A stretch of DNA of 64,000 bases from a virus. The notes beneath the pieces are model-generated. The model was not told the DNA's origin, did no database searches, and saw only the letters and a list, made by a program, of their open reading frames with translations. This document shows positions 24,579 to 34,305 of the stretch, in pieces. The position numbers were made by a program, and so were the translations under genes. The DNA lies in IMG/VR virus record IMGVR_UViG_3300037493_006316, positions 22,224-86,223 of that record; one strand, written 5' to 3'. Each line of letters begins with the position of its first letter. Within the stretch, counting starts at the first letter, position 1.

Positions 24579-26339
24579 TCACACCAGCAGGTTGAGGGTG
24601 GAGCCGATGAAGTCGACGGTCTTCGGCGGCGAGCCGGTCCAGGTCACGTTGTAGCCGGCGCCCGAGGCGTCCTCGGTCACCGTCAGCACCCGGCCGGTGC
24701 CGGCCCGCAGCCAGCCGCGGTCGGCGATCTGGCCGAGCTTGGCCACCATCACCGACCGGATGCTGTCCGGGTCCACGCCGTCGGCGCCCTGCTGCGCACC
24801 CAGCGCATCGAGCATGGCCGCGTCGACCGCGTCGGCGAGGTCCCGCTGCATCACGAGGCAGCTCGCGTTGGCCGCGGTGTCCCAGGCCTGCAGGTTGGTC
24901 TGGTAGGTGCTCAGGCCCTGCTGGATGACGTAGCGCTTCTCCCGGTCGTACCGCAGGCGGTTGGTGACCACGCCCGCGCGGGTGAGCGACGTCAGCTCAC
25001 CGAGCCCGTCCTCATTCCAGGTGACCTCGCTCGGCTCGATGGGGTAGGCGTCGCCGGTCAGGTTGTGGGCGACACCGCCCGCGCACCGCGCGCCCCAGAC
25101 GAAGGCGGCCCGGGTCAGGTGCGCGCCCAGGTAGCCCATGCCGTTGGCCACCAGACAGAAGTCCTGGCTGTTGAGCGCCCGCGCCCGGAAGACCGGGGAC
25201 GTGGAGTCGCTGGCCGAGACCACGACGTCGCCCCAGCCGCAGCCCGCGGTGACGTTGACCGGCCGGCGCCGGCTGCGCATGGAGCGGGCCCAGGTCGCGA
25301 ACGACGCGTGCGCCGTCGTCGAGCTCGTGGCGATGAAGAACGCCCGCATGAGGCGGCCCTCGGCGAGGGCAAAGTCGTCGTACATGCCCGCGTCGAGCAG
25401 GCTGATCAGGTCGGCGTAGTCGGTGGCGGTCGCGGCCGGGCTCTCGCCCGGGGTGACGGTACCCCACGTGCTGATCTGCTTGAGCGGGGTCGCGCTCGAC
25501 AGGTAGGCCACCGGCGCGGCGCCCGTGTAGGTGCCGGTCTTGGTGCAGTCGATCAGCCTGGACGTGTAGCGCGCCCAGGTGAAGAACTGCGCCGTGGTCG
25601 TGATGCCGGTCGCGGTCTCGCTGGCGGTCGTGTCGTACACCACCGCGTAGGGGAAGTCGGCCAGGGTCAGCGTCACGGTCACGCTCGACGCGAGGTCGAT
25701 CCAGTACCGCTTCTGCCCGTTGGCCAGCGTCTCCTCGCCGGAGCCCGACACGACGGCGGCCACGTTGTTCGTGTCGTTGTCGCCGAGCTCCATCGCGAGG
25801 CCGGGCACGGCCCAGCTGTTGTCGGCCACGTAGATCCGCGTGCCGGAGCTGAACGCCTCGGTCACCGCGGTGAAGCGCTTCAGCGGAATGACCTCAACCG
25901 CCCCGCCCGACGTCCACTTCAGCTTCATGAACGTCGGGGGCGCCCCGAACAGGCGCGGAAACACGTTCAGCTCGGCGACCGGGCCCGTGCTCGGGCACAC
26001 CACGTTGCCGCGCACCAGCGCCGAGGCGTTGATGAAGAACGACCCCTCATGTCCAGCCCGCGCGGCCCACTCGGCGGCCTGGACGGCCTCAGCGTCCCGC
26101 GCCTGGCCCATCACCGACGCGGCCGTGGTGTTGGTGCCGAAGAAGGTCCAGGGCGCAAAGCTCTCGTGAGCCTCCCGCTCGGCCTTGGCCGTGTACGGGA
26201 TGCCCTGGGGCGCGCTGCCGACCAGGATCGGCGTGTGGAACTCGGGCAGCGGGGTCGGGGTCCCGCTCACCGCTCGCACCAGGCTGTAGACGCCCGGAAC
26301 GTAGACCTCAGCGCCATCCGGGGTAGTGAACAAGGGCAT
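24579..26339 (-). CDS. Contractile tail sheath protein
   Basis: A 586-residue sheath subunit that surrounds the tube and contracts on adsorption. The N-terminal VYVPGVYSLVRAVSG opening (sheath proteins typically begin with a PGVY motif) and the C-terminal domain with FIATSSTTAHASFATWARS and QIADRGWLRAGTGRVLTV fit the family. Its presence marks the phage as a myovirus. The gene lies between the terminator-like and tube genes. Confidence 0.93.
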   Translation of the reverse strand: MPLFTTPDGAEVYVPGVYSLVRAVSGTPTPLPEFHTPILVGSAPQGIPYTAKAEREAHESFAPWTFFGTNTTAASVMGQARDAEAVQAAEWAARAGHEGSFFINASALVRGNVVCPSTGPVAELNVFPRLFGAPPTFMKLKWTSGGAVEVIPLKRFTAVTEAFSSGTRIYVADNSWAVPGLAMELGDNDTNNVAAVVSGSGEETLANGQKRYWIDLASSVTVTLTLADFPYAVVYDTTASETATGITTTAQFFTWARYTSRLIDCTKTGTYTGAAPVAYLSSATPLKQISTWGTVTPGESPAATATDYADLISLLDAGMYDDFALAEGRLMRAFFIATSSTTAHASFATWARSMRSRRRPVNVTAGCGWGDVVVSASDSTSPVFRARALNSQDFCLVANGMGYLGAHLTRAAFVWGARCAGGVAHNLTGDAYPIEPSEVTWNEDGLGELTSLTRAGVVTNRLRYDREKRYVIQQGLSTYQTNLQAWDTAANASCLVMQRDLADAVDAAMLDALGAQQGADGVDPDSIRSVMVAKLGQIADRGWLRAGTGRVLTVTEDASGAGYNVTWTGSPPKTVDFIGSTLNLLV

Positions 26340-26348
26340 GGGGGCCTC

Positions 26349-27107
26349 TCAGTAGAAGGTGCCAGGGAGGACTTGGAACCCGCCGGGCTTCGGGCCGATG
26401 CGGTCGGTGTAGGTCACAGCATAGCGCGCCGAGACCTTGAGCACCGGCACCGACGCTATTGCCGGCTGCATCTGCGGGGATGGGGCGATGCCGCCATGGG
26501 ACATGTCGAGCGCCAGCAGGCCGAGCGTGTCGATCAGCCAGCCCTTGCGCTCAAACAGCACCCGGTGCGCCGCGGCGTGGAGCGCCTCGGCGAGCTCACC
26601 GCTCAGCGACCACACGGCGATCTCGACGCTTTCGGCGATGATGCCGGCCCGCACGCGGTGCTCGATCACCGGGGCCAGCCGCACGGACTCGTAGCCGTCC
26701 GGCGCGGGCCCGATGAACTCCTGCTCGGTGCCGTCGGGCATGACCGCCACCGCCGGCCGGAGCTGCTGCGTGCTCGAGTACAGGTGGTCGGCCGCGGTGG
26801 CCTCGTCGGGCTGCTCGCCGCCGGTCATGACGTTGATCGACAGCGCGGGCATCTGCGCGTCGCCAGCCGGGTAGGCCGACACGATGCGCAGGCGCTGGTC
26901 GGTGCTGAGCACGCACGCCTTCAGCTTGGTGCGCAGCTCGGCCGCACGCTCTGCGTAGTCCGGGGTGCGCAGGCGGGTCTGCTCGGTCAGCAGCTCGATC
27001 AGCGCGGCGTCGTCGTTCACCAGCTCGACAAGGCCGCGCCAGAGCACATCGCGGAGCGCGCGAGACAGGGTCCCGAGCGAGCGGGCGCCGTTGGGTCGAA
27101 CGGTCAT
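26349..27107 (-). CDS. Tail terminator or completion-like protein
   Basis: A 252-residue protein from the ATG overlapping the stop of the preceding gene. Located between neck and sheath genes, where tail terminator proteins occur. It has an N-terminal helix pair (SRALRDVLWRGLVELVNDDAALIELL in outline) and strand-rich centre with VEIAVWSLSGELAEALHAAA. Assigned mainly from position. Confidence 0.55.
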   Translation of the reverse strand: MTVRPNGARSLGTLSRALRDVLWRGLVELVNDDAALIELLTEQTRLRTPDYAERAAELRTKLKACVLSTDQRLRIVSAYPAGDAQMPALSINVMTGGEQPDEATAADHLYSSTQQLRPAVAVMPDGTEQEFIGPAPDGYESVRLAPVIEHRVRAGIIAESVEIAVWSLSGELAEALHAAAHRVLFERKGWLIDTLGLLALDMSHGGIAPSPQMQPAIASVPVLKVSARYAVTYTDRIGPKPGGFQVLPGTFY

Positions 27108-28087
27108 CGCGAGCCCCCAGGGGCGGCCGAGGGGTCGATCACGGACATAACGGCCTGCGAGAACAGCTCGCCCAGCTCGGGTCCGCTGTCGATGGCGGCC
27201 GCCGTGCGCGCCGCGACGTAGTAGCCGGTCATCGCGGGGATGTTCCACCCGTCGCTGTCGGGCGTGAGGGTGCGGATCGTCAGGTAGCGCGTGTGGCCCG
27301 GGCCGCCGGTCTTGATCATCCCCTCGAAGCGGCTGGTCTTCCACTCGGGGTTGACGAGGTCCTTGCCGCGGCGGCCGGCGGCGACCACGCGGGCGCCCCG
27401 GCGCTCTTGCACCAGCTGCCCGGTGTGCGGGTCCGGCGCGAATGACGTCGAGGTCTGGCCCCGCCGCATGCGCGTCTCGGTGCCGCCCTTGCCGAGGTCC
27501 TCGGTCCGGTAGGTGTCCCGCTGCAGGAATCGGCCCTGGCCGCCGCCGGCCGGCGCCGGCGCGCGCACGGGGCCGCGGTTGTTGGCCACCCGCCAGACCT
27601 GCCGCTTGGCCTGCTCGTACACCGCCTGCGGCATCTGCGCCTTGGAGGCAGACTTGGTCATGCCGCCACCGGGCTGACCTGGCACGGTGTGGCGGAAGGG
27701 GATGTGCAGGTAGGGCCGGCCCGACTCGCCGATCTTGATGCTGCCCCCGGTGTTACCCCAGTCGATCTTGTCGGCCAGCCGGAACGCGCCGTGGCCCTCT
27801 TCGACGATGGAGGCATGGGGTGCGGTGTTGGTGACCATCAGCTCCACACCCACGCCCACGCCGCCGTCGGGCATGCGGGTGACCTCGACGCGGCCCTCGT
27901 CGGTGATGCCGTTGCGGTACTCGCCGGTGTCGAACGCGCCGAGCTCGATGGCAGCCAGGCCCCACACCTGCTTGACGTACTCGCCCGCCAACAGCGCGCC
28001 CCGCTCGAGCGCGGCCGAGAGCCGGCCAGCGTCGAGGTCCATGTCCAGGGGCGCGCCCTCGATCCGCACGTCGCTCAGCAGAGGCAT
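27104..28087 (-). CDS. HK97 gp10-like neck/tail-completion protein
   Basis: A 327-residue protein. The segment FDTGEYRNGITDEGRV followed by TNTAPHASIVEEGHGAF is characteristic of HK97 gp10-like head-tail joining proteins (residues about 50-110). The remainder is a longer basic region than usual. It sits between the zinc-ribbon neck gene and the terminator-like gene, overlapping both by three or four bases. Confidence 0.75.
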   Translation of the reverse strand: MPLLSDVRIEGAPLDMDLDAGRLSAALERGALLAGEYVKQVWGLAAIELGAFDTGEYRNGITDEGRVEVTRMPDGGVGVGVELMVTNTAPHASIVEEGHGAFRLADKIDWGNTGGSIKIGESGRPYLHIPFRHTVPGQPGGGMTKSASKAQMPQAVYEQAKRQVWRVANNRGPVRAPAPAGGGQGRFLQRDTYRTEDLGKGGTETRMRRGQTSTSFAPDPHTGQLVQERRGARVVAAGRRGKDLVNPEWKTSRFEGMIKTGGPGHTRYLTIRTLTPDSDGWNIPAMTGYYVAARTAAAIDSGPELGELFSQAVMSVIDPSAAPGGSR

Positions 28088-28896
28088 CAGCGCAGACCCT
28101 CCTCGCCCCAGCGGTCCAGGCGGTGTAGTTGCGCGTGGTAGGGCATCGACGCTCCGGCCTCCATCCGCGCCCGGGGCGCGCTCTCGGCGACCATGTAGAC
28201 CGCCTGCGCGCGGTAGCGCAGGGACACGGCGCGGCCACGCTCGGGGCCCTGGCCCGGCCTCCAGACGATGTAGGTCTGGCGGTCGACCCGCTCAAGCGTG
28301 AAGTGCACGCCCTGCCGCAGCTCAATGGCGCCGGTCGGCCCGCGCACCGCGCAAAACTCGACCGCCAGGACGTTCGGGTAGAGCAGGCGGTCGCGCTCGG
28401 GCTCAACCGCCCGCGGGGGCGGCTCGGGGCCCCAGTCCATCTCGGACCGGTCAGCGAGATCGGGCATGCCGCCGCGGTAGAGCAACTGCGCGACCACGTG
28501 CTCCTCACCCTCTGGCCAGAGCTGATCGCCGCGCCCAGGGATGAGCGGCACGTCCTCGCTGATGGACGACTGGAAGGTGGCCGACAGGTGGCCCGTGGTC
28601 ATCTGCCCAACCGACAGAGCGCGCGTGCTGGCGTCCCGGGACGTCAGCAGCACGGTCGTGTGCACGTCGAGGCTCGACGGGTACAGCAGGCCCGTGCCGA
28701 AGCAGTCGGGGCAGTCGACGGCGGCCTGCTCGCTCGCCGCGCGGCGGCAGGGGCAGACCATCGCCCGACGCAGGCGCCCGCAGGTGCCGTGCTGGGCGAT
28801 GAAGCTGTCGAACTCTTCTGGATCGAAGTGCACCGGCGTGAAGCTGGTCGCCTTCGCGAACAGCTCGTCAACGCTCGGCAGCCCGCGCTGGCTCAT
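28087..28896 (-). CDS. Neck/head-tail connector protein with zinc ribbon
   Basis: A 269-residue protein with CPC at about residues 48-50 and CPDCFGTG at about 62-69, a zinc-ribbon pair, followed by a beta-rich domain (HFTLERVDRQTYIVWRPG). Phage neck proteins with such N-terminal zinc motifs are common between capsid and tail genes. The exact role (stopper or adaptor) is inferred from order. ATGA overlap with the upstream gene. Confidence 0.65.
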   Translation of the reverse strand: MSQRGLPSVDELFAKATSFTPVHFDPEEFDSFIAQHGTCGRLRRAMVCPCRRAASEQAAVDCPDCFGTGLLYPSSLDVHTTVLLTSRDASTRALSVGQMTTGHLSATFQSSISEDVPLIPGRGDQLWPEGEEHVVAQLLYRGGMPDLADRSEMDWGPEPPPRAVEPERDRLLYPNVLAVEFCAVRGPTGAIELRQGVHFTLERVDRQTYIVWRPGQGPERGRAVSLRYRAQAVYMVAESAPRARMEAGASMPYHAQLHRLDRWGEEGLR

Positions 28897-29852
28897 CGCA
28901 GGCTCCGCGTGCTCATCGCGATCACGCGCATGGGGTTCTTGTAGGCCCGCAGCGCCTTCCAGTCGATAGAGTCGGCGGCCTCTTTGTAGACGGCCTCCAG
29001 CGCGCTGTTGAGGCCGTACATGGCGCTTGCGGTGGTCGAGAACGACTTGCTCAGCCCGTCCACCGACAGCGAGGCTGACGCGATGCCGCCACCCGACGCC
29101 GTGCCGGCAAGGCTCAGCAGGCGCACGCCGGCCGTGAGCCCGATCCAGTCGGCGATGGCGAGCTCAATGCGCCCGGGCATGTCCTTGCCGTCGTACTTGG
29201 CCCAGGGCCCGCAGGTGAAGTCGCAGCGCCAGAACCCCGGGATGGGTCGGTTCTGCGCCAGAACGGCCGGGCCGACGGCGCCGAACGCCACCGACAGGCT
29301 GCGCAGCTCGGTCGGTGTGACCGACACCTCGCCGCGCTGGCCGTCGACGATGTCGATGTGCACCCCGGTCGTCTCGGGGGTCCAGTCGAGCACCACGTTG
29401 CCCCACGCGACCCCGCGGATGCGCTCCACGCTGAGCAGCGAGGGCGGCAGGTCCAGGCGGATGAAGTCGCGGGACGTCGCGGGGTTGAAGGCGATGGGCT
29501 CGCTGCGCAGGTCATAGTCCCGCTGCAGGACGAAGCCGTCCTCGGTCGGCATGCCCTTGTAGCGGCGGATGGCCATGCTGATGCCGAGCTTGATCTCGGC
29601 GTCGGACAGCGCCGACCGCAGGTGCCACGCGATCACGTCGAGGGGGATGCCCTCGACGAGTCGCTTGAGGTCCTCGAGGTCGCGCTCGGTGCCGCCGCAC
29701 CGGCGGATGGCCGCTTTGAGGTCCACGGAGCCGCCGAGAGCGACGCCCCACGCGTACCGCTTTCGCCAGAGGGCCGGATCGATGGCCTCGGCGACCGAGC
29801 AGGTGGTGCCCAGGCAGCGATAGGACGGGGGGTCGTCGGTCCCGATGGTCAC
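28893..29852 (-). CDS. Head-tail connector-like protein
   Basis: A 319-residue protein from a GTG, just downstream of the capsid-associated genes. The N-terminal two-thirds are helical with an acidic middle. RFDFTCG-like strands (FWRCDFTCG) and a C-terminal Ala-rich helical part follow. Position suggests an adaptor binding the portal. No recognisable motif, so the function is tentative. Confidence 0.5.
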   Translation of the reverse strand: MTIGTDDPPSYRCLGTTCSVAEAIDPALWRKRYAWGVALGGSVDLKAAIRRCGGTERDLEDLKRLVEGIPLDVIAWHLRSALSDAEIKLGISMAIRRYKGMPTEDGFVLQRDYDLRSEPIAFNPATSRDFIRLDLPPSLLSVERIRGVAWGNVVLDWTPETTGVHIDIVDGQRGEVSVTPTELRSLSVAFGAVGPAVLAQNRPIPGFWRCDFTCGPWAKYDGKDMPGRIELAIADWIGLTAGVRLLSLAGTASGGGIASASLSVDGLSKSFSTTASAMYGLNSALEAVYKEAADSIDWKALRAYKNPMRVIAMSTRSLR

Positions 29853-29859
29853 AGTGTCC

Positions 29860-30351
29860 TCAGAGCCGGCGGAGGTAGACGGTGGTCCGCTGCGTGTTCA
29901 GCGCGCCGCCGCTGCCGCTGGTGCCGCTGATGCGCAGGCGGTCGCCGGCGGCCAGCGTGTGCTTGGTGTCGTCGATGGCCGCGTCGACCTCGGTGCCGAC
30001 CGCGGTCTTCACGTCGGTCGCCGCCGTCTGGATGGTAGCGAAGGTGGTCGGGGTGGCCAGCGCGGCCTTGTGCAGCGCCATGGTGCCGGTGGCGCCGGCA
30101 GCGGTCATTGCAGAGTGGTGGACCTTCACCACCTCACAGGCGAACGGCACCAGGTACGAGGGCCCGGTGGTCGTGGTGCCAGCCGAGGCGTCGGCGCCGT
30201 GCAGCTCGAGCGGGATGATGCCGGCCTGCTCGTCGAACCGGTTCAGGTCGATGCCGATGGTGTTGAGCGCGGCGCGCGCCAGGGCGGCCATCGCCGAGGT
30301 GAAGCGGAGGGTGACGTTGCTGAAGAAGACCGGGGGCACAACGGCGGCCAT
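29860..30351 (-). CDS. Small virion-like protein, possible capsid decoration or fibre
   Basis: A 163-residue protein of Ala/Thr/Gly-rich composition with regular short strands and no catalytic motif. It ends with a LRISGTSGSGG segment and basic tip. It lies between the capsid-proximal 274-residue gene and the neck genes. A structural role is inferred from composition and location. Confidence 0.5.
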   Translation of the reverse strand: MAAVVPPVFFSNVTLRFTSAMAALARAALNTIGIDLNRFDEQAGIIPLELHGADASAGTTTTGPSYLVPFACEVVKVHHSAMTAAGATGTMALHKAALATPTTFATIQTAATDVKTAVGTEVDAAIDDTKHTLAAGDRLRISGTSGSGGALNTQRTTVYLRRL

Positions 30352-30359
30352 GATGGACC

Positions 30360-31184
30360 TCAGGGGTATAGGTTGTCGAACAGGGACTTCAGCTGCAGCT
30401 TGGCGGTCTCGTCATCGTCCGACAGCGGCGGCAGCTTGTTGCGCTGCAGGGCGGCCTGCACCTTCGCCAGCGACGGGCGGGGGCCTCGGCCGCTCCACAG
30501 GTTCTTGAGGGTGTTGACGGCCTCCTCAGTGGCCTCGTAGCGCATGGCCTCAGGCAGGGTGATGGCCCCGCGCTTGACCGGCGCCGGCGCGGCCTCCTCG
30601 GCGGCCGCCACGATGGCAGCGACCTCCTCGATCACCACGACCGGGTCGGCCGCGGCGGCGGGCTGCACCTTCGGCTGCACGGCGGGCTGCTTGAAGTTGG
30701 GCGGGGGCGCCCAACCCGGCACCTGCCAGGGCCACAGGGTGGCGACCACACCGCCCCAGCCCTCGGGCGCCGGGGCCATGACCATCTGGCCAAGGTTCAG
30801 GCCCGTGGTCGCGCTCACCCCGCCTGCGGGCCCGGGATCGCCGTGGGCGCCCGTGCCGACAAGGTCCTCGGCGAACCAGCCGTTGGCCAGCGCGAGGTCT
30901 GCAGGCGTGGTCGACACGACAGGCCGGGCCGCGGCCGGGCGCGACACCGGGGCATCGACGGCCAGCGGCTTGCGGTCGAACATCTTGTCGTCGACGAGGC
31001 GGTACGACGGATGCCCGGCCGCGCGCTGCTTGACCTCGGCCTCGGCGCCGGCCGGGACCTCCGCGACGAGGCGAGCCATGCCGCGGCGGTCCAGGAGGAG
31101 GGCGAACTCGAGCGCAACCGAGCCCAGCGACGTGCGAAACTCGGTGGACCGGACGCCCGGGGGTTGGATGCGCTCGACGAACAT
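30360..31184 (-). CDS. Hypothetical capsid-adjacent protein
   Basis: A 274-residue protein whose ATG overlaps the capsid stop by one base. The N-terminal 70 residues form a small strand-helix domain. The middle is an extended Pro/Ala-rich linker. The C-terminal 60 residues (EATEEAVNTLKNLWSG onwards) are helical. No family recognised. Conserved placement beside the capsid gene suggests a virion or assembly role. Confidence 0.55.
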   Translation of the reverse strand: MFVERIQPPGVRSTEFRTSLGSVALEFALLLDRRGMARLVAEVPAGAEAEVKQRAAGHPSYRLVDDKMFDRKPLAVDAPVSRPAAARPVVSTTPADLALANGWFAEDLVGTGAHGDPGPAGGVSATTGLNLGQMVMAPAPEGWGGVVATLWPWQVPGWAPPPNFKQPAVQPKVQPAAAADPVVVIEEVAAIVAAAEEAAPAPVKRGAITLPEAMRYEATEEAVNTLKNLWSGRGPRPSLAKVQAALQRNKLPPLSDDDETAKLQLKSLFDNLYP

Positions 31185-32716
31185 CAGTAGCTCCGACGGC
31201 CAACGTTGGTGAACACGTAGTTCTTGCGCGGGTCGCGCACCTCGACGCCGTAGACCGACGCGAGGAGCTGCCGGCTGACCACGAAGCCGAGCTTGGCCAG
31301 GTCCATGGTCATGAGCTGCGGGCCCAGGTGGGCCAGCGCGACCGTGTTCATGGGGGCGTCAGCCATCTGCGCGAAGGCGGCGCGGCGCTGCCAGGCGGCG
31401 TCGTAGGCCTCGGCCGAGGGGTTGGCCAGGGCGTTGACGGCCGGGCTGACGATCCGCAGGGCGAACGCGGTGGACAGGCCGGGGCGCACGTAGTTGAGGT
31501 CGTCGAAGGTCACCGACGCGGCGCTCGGCACGCGGACCTCGCCGATCAGCTGCGCGGCGGTCGTGGCGCCATCGCCGCTCGCCGGGGCGCTGCCGCGGTA
31601 GATGCGGAAGCTCTCCACGTTGGAAGCGCCGGGGGTGATGGTCAGGCGCGCGCGCTCGCCCACCGCCACGGCCTGGTGACCCGACGAGGGCACGCGGACG
31701 CCGGCGCCCTCGCGCTCGCCGACGACGGGGGTGACGACCCAGTAGAAGTCGCCGGCGCCGCCCGGGTTGCTGTCGAAGCGCGAGTTCGAGTCGCTCGAGG
31801 CAGCCACGCTCGCGATGGGGACGGTGATGGGCGCGCCGTCCTCGAGCTCGTCGGTGTAGAAGGGCTGCGCGAACGACGGGTCCAGGGTGTTGTCGGTGAG
31901 GAACGCCACCCGGTTGCCGTTGGTCTGGACGCCCGCGACCATCTGGCCCATGAACATGGGCGACAGGCCGGCGGGGATCTCGAGGCGGGCCGCGCCGTCC
32001 AGCGAGCTCTCGAAGTCCGCGCGGGTGAGCGCGTCCATGAAGATGCTGTTGATGCTGCCGAACGCGCGGATACCGCCCGCGACGACGTTGCGGATGTTGA
32101 TCAGCGACAGGGGCAGGCCCCGCATGTCGATGATGTGCGACTGGCCGTCGACACCGGTGCCGGAGGTGCCGTCGGTGCCCTCGCGGATCTGCTGCTGCAG
32201 GCCAGCCACGCGCAAGCCCGCGGTCAGGCTGCGGGTCTTGCTGTCGTCGCTGAAGTAGATGTTGCGGGCCTTCTTCCGCAGCATCAGGTTGAGGGTCGCC
32301 GCCAGTTGGAAGGCCGCCGGGGAGCCGCTCCCCATGACGCTGACCATCTTCTGCAGCTCGGCGAGCTGCGTGGTGCTGCTCTCCTCGCCCTGCAGCTTGA
32401 GGTTCACCGTCTTCTTGTCGGTCGACGGGGTGTTGCGGTTGGCCGACCCGGTCTCGCTGAAGAAGCCGTTGCCCTTGGCGTTGCCGTAGCTGAGCACCCG
32501 CGCGTACTCGTGGACGACCTTGGTCGCCTGGACGCTCGGGATGCACTTCAGCAGGGTGAGCTCGTTGGGGCTGTTCTGGTCCCACTGGGTGTTGAACGCG
32601 ACCTCCTCAAGGCTCTGGGGGACGACGCTGCTGATGCCGTCCGACGTGGTGGCCTTGGCGAGGGCGGTCCAGTCCTGGGTCTCGAGCTGGGCGAGGATCT
32701 GTGCGGCGGTGATCAT
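31184..32716 (-). CDS. Major capsid protein with Ig-like insertion
   Basis: A 510-residue HK97-fold capsid protein, following protease and scaffold. The N-terminal arm is DGISSVVPQSLEEVAFNTQW. The spine-helix region and E-loop lie near residues 60-170. The typical IFMDALTRADFESSL segment is present. Residues about 300-420 form an inserted beta domain (FYWVVTPVVG, FRIYRGSAP) like a fibronectin/Ig fold expected to project from the capsid. Start ATG is preceded by GGAGG. It assembles the icosahedral head. Confidence 0.88.
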   Translation of the reverse strand: MITAAQILAQLETQDWTALAKATTSDGISSVVPQSLEEVAFNTQWDQNSPNELTLLKCIPSVQATKVVHEYARVLSYGNAKGNGFFSETGSANRNTPSTDKKTVNLKLQGEESSTTQLAELQKMVSVMGSGSPAAFQLAATLNLMLRKKARNIYFSDDSKTRSLTAGLRVAGLQQQIREGTDGTSGTGVDGQSHIIDMRGLPLSLINIRNVVAGGIRAFGSINSIFMDALTRADFESSLDGAARLEIPAGLSPMFMGQMVAGVQTNGNRVAFLTDNTLDPSFAQPFYTDELEDGAPITVPIASVAASSDSNSRFDSNPGGAGDFYWVVTPVVGEREGAGVRVPSSGHQAVAVGERARLTITPGASNVESFRIYRGSAPASGDGATTAAQLIGEVRVPSAASVTFDDLNYVRPGLSTAFALRIVSPAVNALANPSAEAYDAAWQRRAAFAQMADAPMNTVALAHLGPQLMTMDLAKLGFVVSRQLLASVYGVEVRDPRKNYVFTNVGRRSY

Positions 32717-32727
32717 GATGGGCCTCC

Positions 32728-33534
32728 TCAGGCCTTGAGGGACTTGTTGAGGGCCTCGCGGATCGCCGCGTCCGTCGCGGCGTCAGCGGAGAAGACCCCG
32801 TTGAACTTGAACTTGACGGCTGCGTCGGGCGACAACACGCCCTGCTCGACACCCTTGCGCAGGTCTTCGTCGCTGAAGGCAGCGGGCGCAGACTTGCCCT
32901 CGGTGCCCATGCGGGCCGCGGCCGCCGCGGGGGACGACTGCAGCGAGGTGCCGGCCGGGACGCCGGCGGGGCGCGTGGTCATCGACTTGACCAGCGGATC
33001 GACGATGCTCTCGCCGAGCTTGGCCAGCGCGAGGTGGCCCGCGCCGACCAGGGTCTGCAGCGCTGCGTTCTCGGCGCGCACAACCTGAAGCTCGGCACGA
33101 ATGACGGCGATGTCGGCCGCGTTGGTGGCAGAGGCGTCGGTGACGCTCTTGGCGAGAGCTTGCAGGCTGGCCGTGAGGTTGGCCACAAGCTCGGTGGCGT
33201 CGACATAGGCCTGGCCGTCGGCGCCCTTCTCGAGGTCATCGTAGCCGGCCTCGCTGCCGGGTTTCTCCATGTCCTCGTCGGACTTGGCGTCGCCCTCCTC
33301 CTTCTCGACGTCAGGCATCTCCTTGCCCTCGTCGCCCTTGTCGTCGGACTTGGCCTTGTCGTCGGCGTCGTCGCTGTCCTTGTTCTTGGCCATGTCCTCG
33401 GTCTTGTCCTCGGCCTTGCCGAGTTTCAGCAGGCCGAGCATGTCGCCCAGGCCCTGCTTGAGGCCGGCGCCAAGCTCGCGGCCGATGAGGGCGAGGCCGG
33501 AGCGCTCAAGCTCCGTGGGGGTGATGTCAGGCAT
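32728..33534 (-). CDS. Scaffold-like capsid assembly protein
   Basis: A 268-residue protein between prohead protease and capsid gene. Residues about 45-100 are a dense Asp/Glu/Lys tract, residues 110-170 a coiled coil (IRAELQVVRAENAALQTL), and the C-terminal 50 residues a small capsid-binding-like domain. This is the usual make-up of myovirus scaffolds removed by the protease. The ATG at 33534 is chosen over a longer reading; it overlaps the protease stop by 8 bases. Confidence 0.8.
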   Translation of the reverse strand: MPDITPTELERSGLALIGRELGAGLKQGLGDMLGLLKLGKAEDKTEDMAKNKDSDDADDKAKSDDKGDEGKEMPDVEKEEGDAKSDEDMEKPGSEAGYDDLEKGADGQAYVDATELVANLTASLQALAKSVTDASATNAADIAVIRAELQVVRAENAALQTLVGAGHLALAKLGESIVDPLVKSMTTRPAGVPAGTSLQSSPAAAAARMGTEGKSAPAAFSDEDLRKGVEQGVLSPDAAVKFKFNGVFSADAATDAAIREALNKSLKA

Positions 33535-34276
33535 GGACGGCTCCGGCCGCGACGATGGCCGCGGCAATCTCAGGGGTGTAGCCCCGCGTTTCAGCCAACA
33601 GCCGGGCCACCTCGGCTCGGCGAAGAGGATCGGCCAGCTCGGCCCGACTCAGCGGCGTGTCAAGCGTCAGCCGGCGAGACAGCGCGAGCGGCTGGGCGGT
33701 CGCCTGGGGGTTCATCGGGATGGAGCACACCGCGGCCTGCGTGATCCGCGCACCGACGATGGTGTTGTTCCGCACCTTCGACTGGCCGTGCGCCGAGAAG
33801 CCGATGCCGCGACCCAGGGCCTCAATGGACTTGGCGAGGCCCCAGTACATGGACGCGCGGCCGAGCTCAGCCTCGGTGGGTCGCAGCGGCGCCGAGGGCT
33901 GCGGGATGGCGCCCCAGATGTCCGCCGGACGCCCCTTGGCGAACTGCTCCCAGGACGCCGGGTCGTCGCCGTCGAAGAGGTGACCCTCGGTCCACAGGCC
34001 GACCTTGCCGTGCTCCCGGGCGAGCGGATGGTCGGGCCCGCAGAACTCCAAGAAGGTCGGCACGCCCACGAACGTAGGCCGGTGCTCGTCGTTCCAGAGG
34101 CCCCAGCCGATGTAGGGCGCGAGGTCGACGGCGTCGACGCTGCCGCTGGCGAGGAAGACCTGCCCCTCGCGGTCGGACACCGGCCGCAGGCTGCCGTCGG
34201 CCATGATCTCGTGCGAGGTCGCCAGCCAACCGCCAAGGGGCCGCGTGGGGGTCCACGAGGCCTTGCGCAGGTCCAT
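33527..34276 (-). CDS. Prohead maturation protease (S78-like)
   Basis: A 249-residue serine protease directly upstream of the scaffold. GHLFDGDD provides the conserved His and GFSAHGQSK the nucleophilic Ser region, separated by helix SMYWGLAKSIEALG; this matches HK97-type U35/S78 proteases. It cleaves scaffold and capsid N-termini during maturation. The ATG at 34276 has no good Shine-Dalgarno; an in-frame TTG at 34291 behind GGGG is an alternative. It is the first gene after the promoter at 34380-34408. Confidence 0.85.
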   Translation of the reverse strand: MDLRKASWTPTRPLGGWLATSHEIMADGSLRPVSDREGQVFLASGSVDAVDLAPYIGWGLWNDEHRPTFVGVPTFLEFCGPDHPLAREHGKVGLWTEGHLFDGDDPASWEQFAKGRPADIWGAIPQPSAPLRPTEAELGRASMYWGLAKSIEALGRGIGFSAHGQSKVRNNTIVGARITQAAVCSIPMNPQATAQPLALSRRLTLDTPLSRAELADPLRRAEVARLLAETRGYTPEIAAAIVAAGAVHA

Positions 34277-34305
34277 GAGGGCGGCGGACTTCAAGCGTGG
34301 ACCCC

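Noticed and set aside
28644-28871. Small Cys/Arg-rich frames within the neck zinc-ribbon gene
   Set aside because: They are shadows of the zinc-ribbon coding sequence in another frame, without their own start signal.
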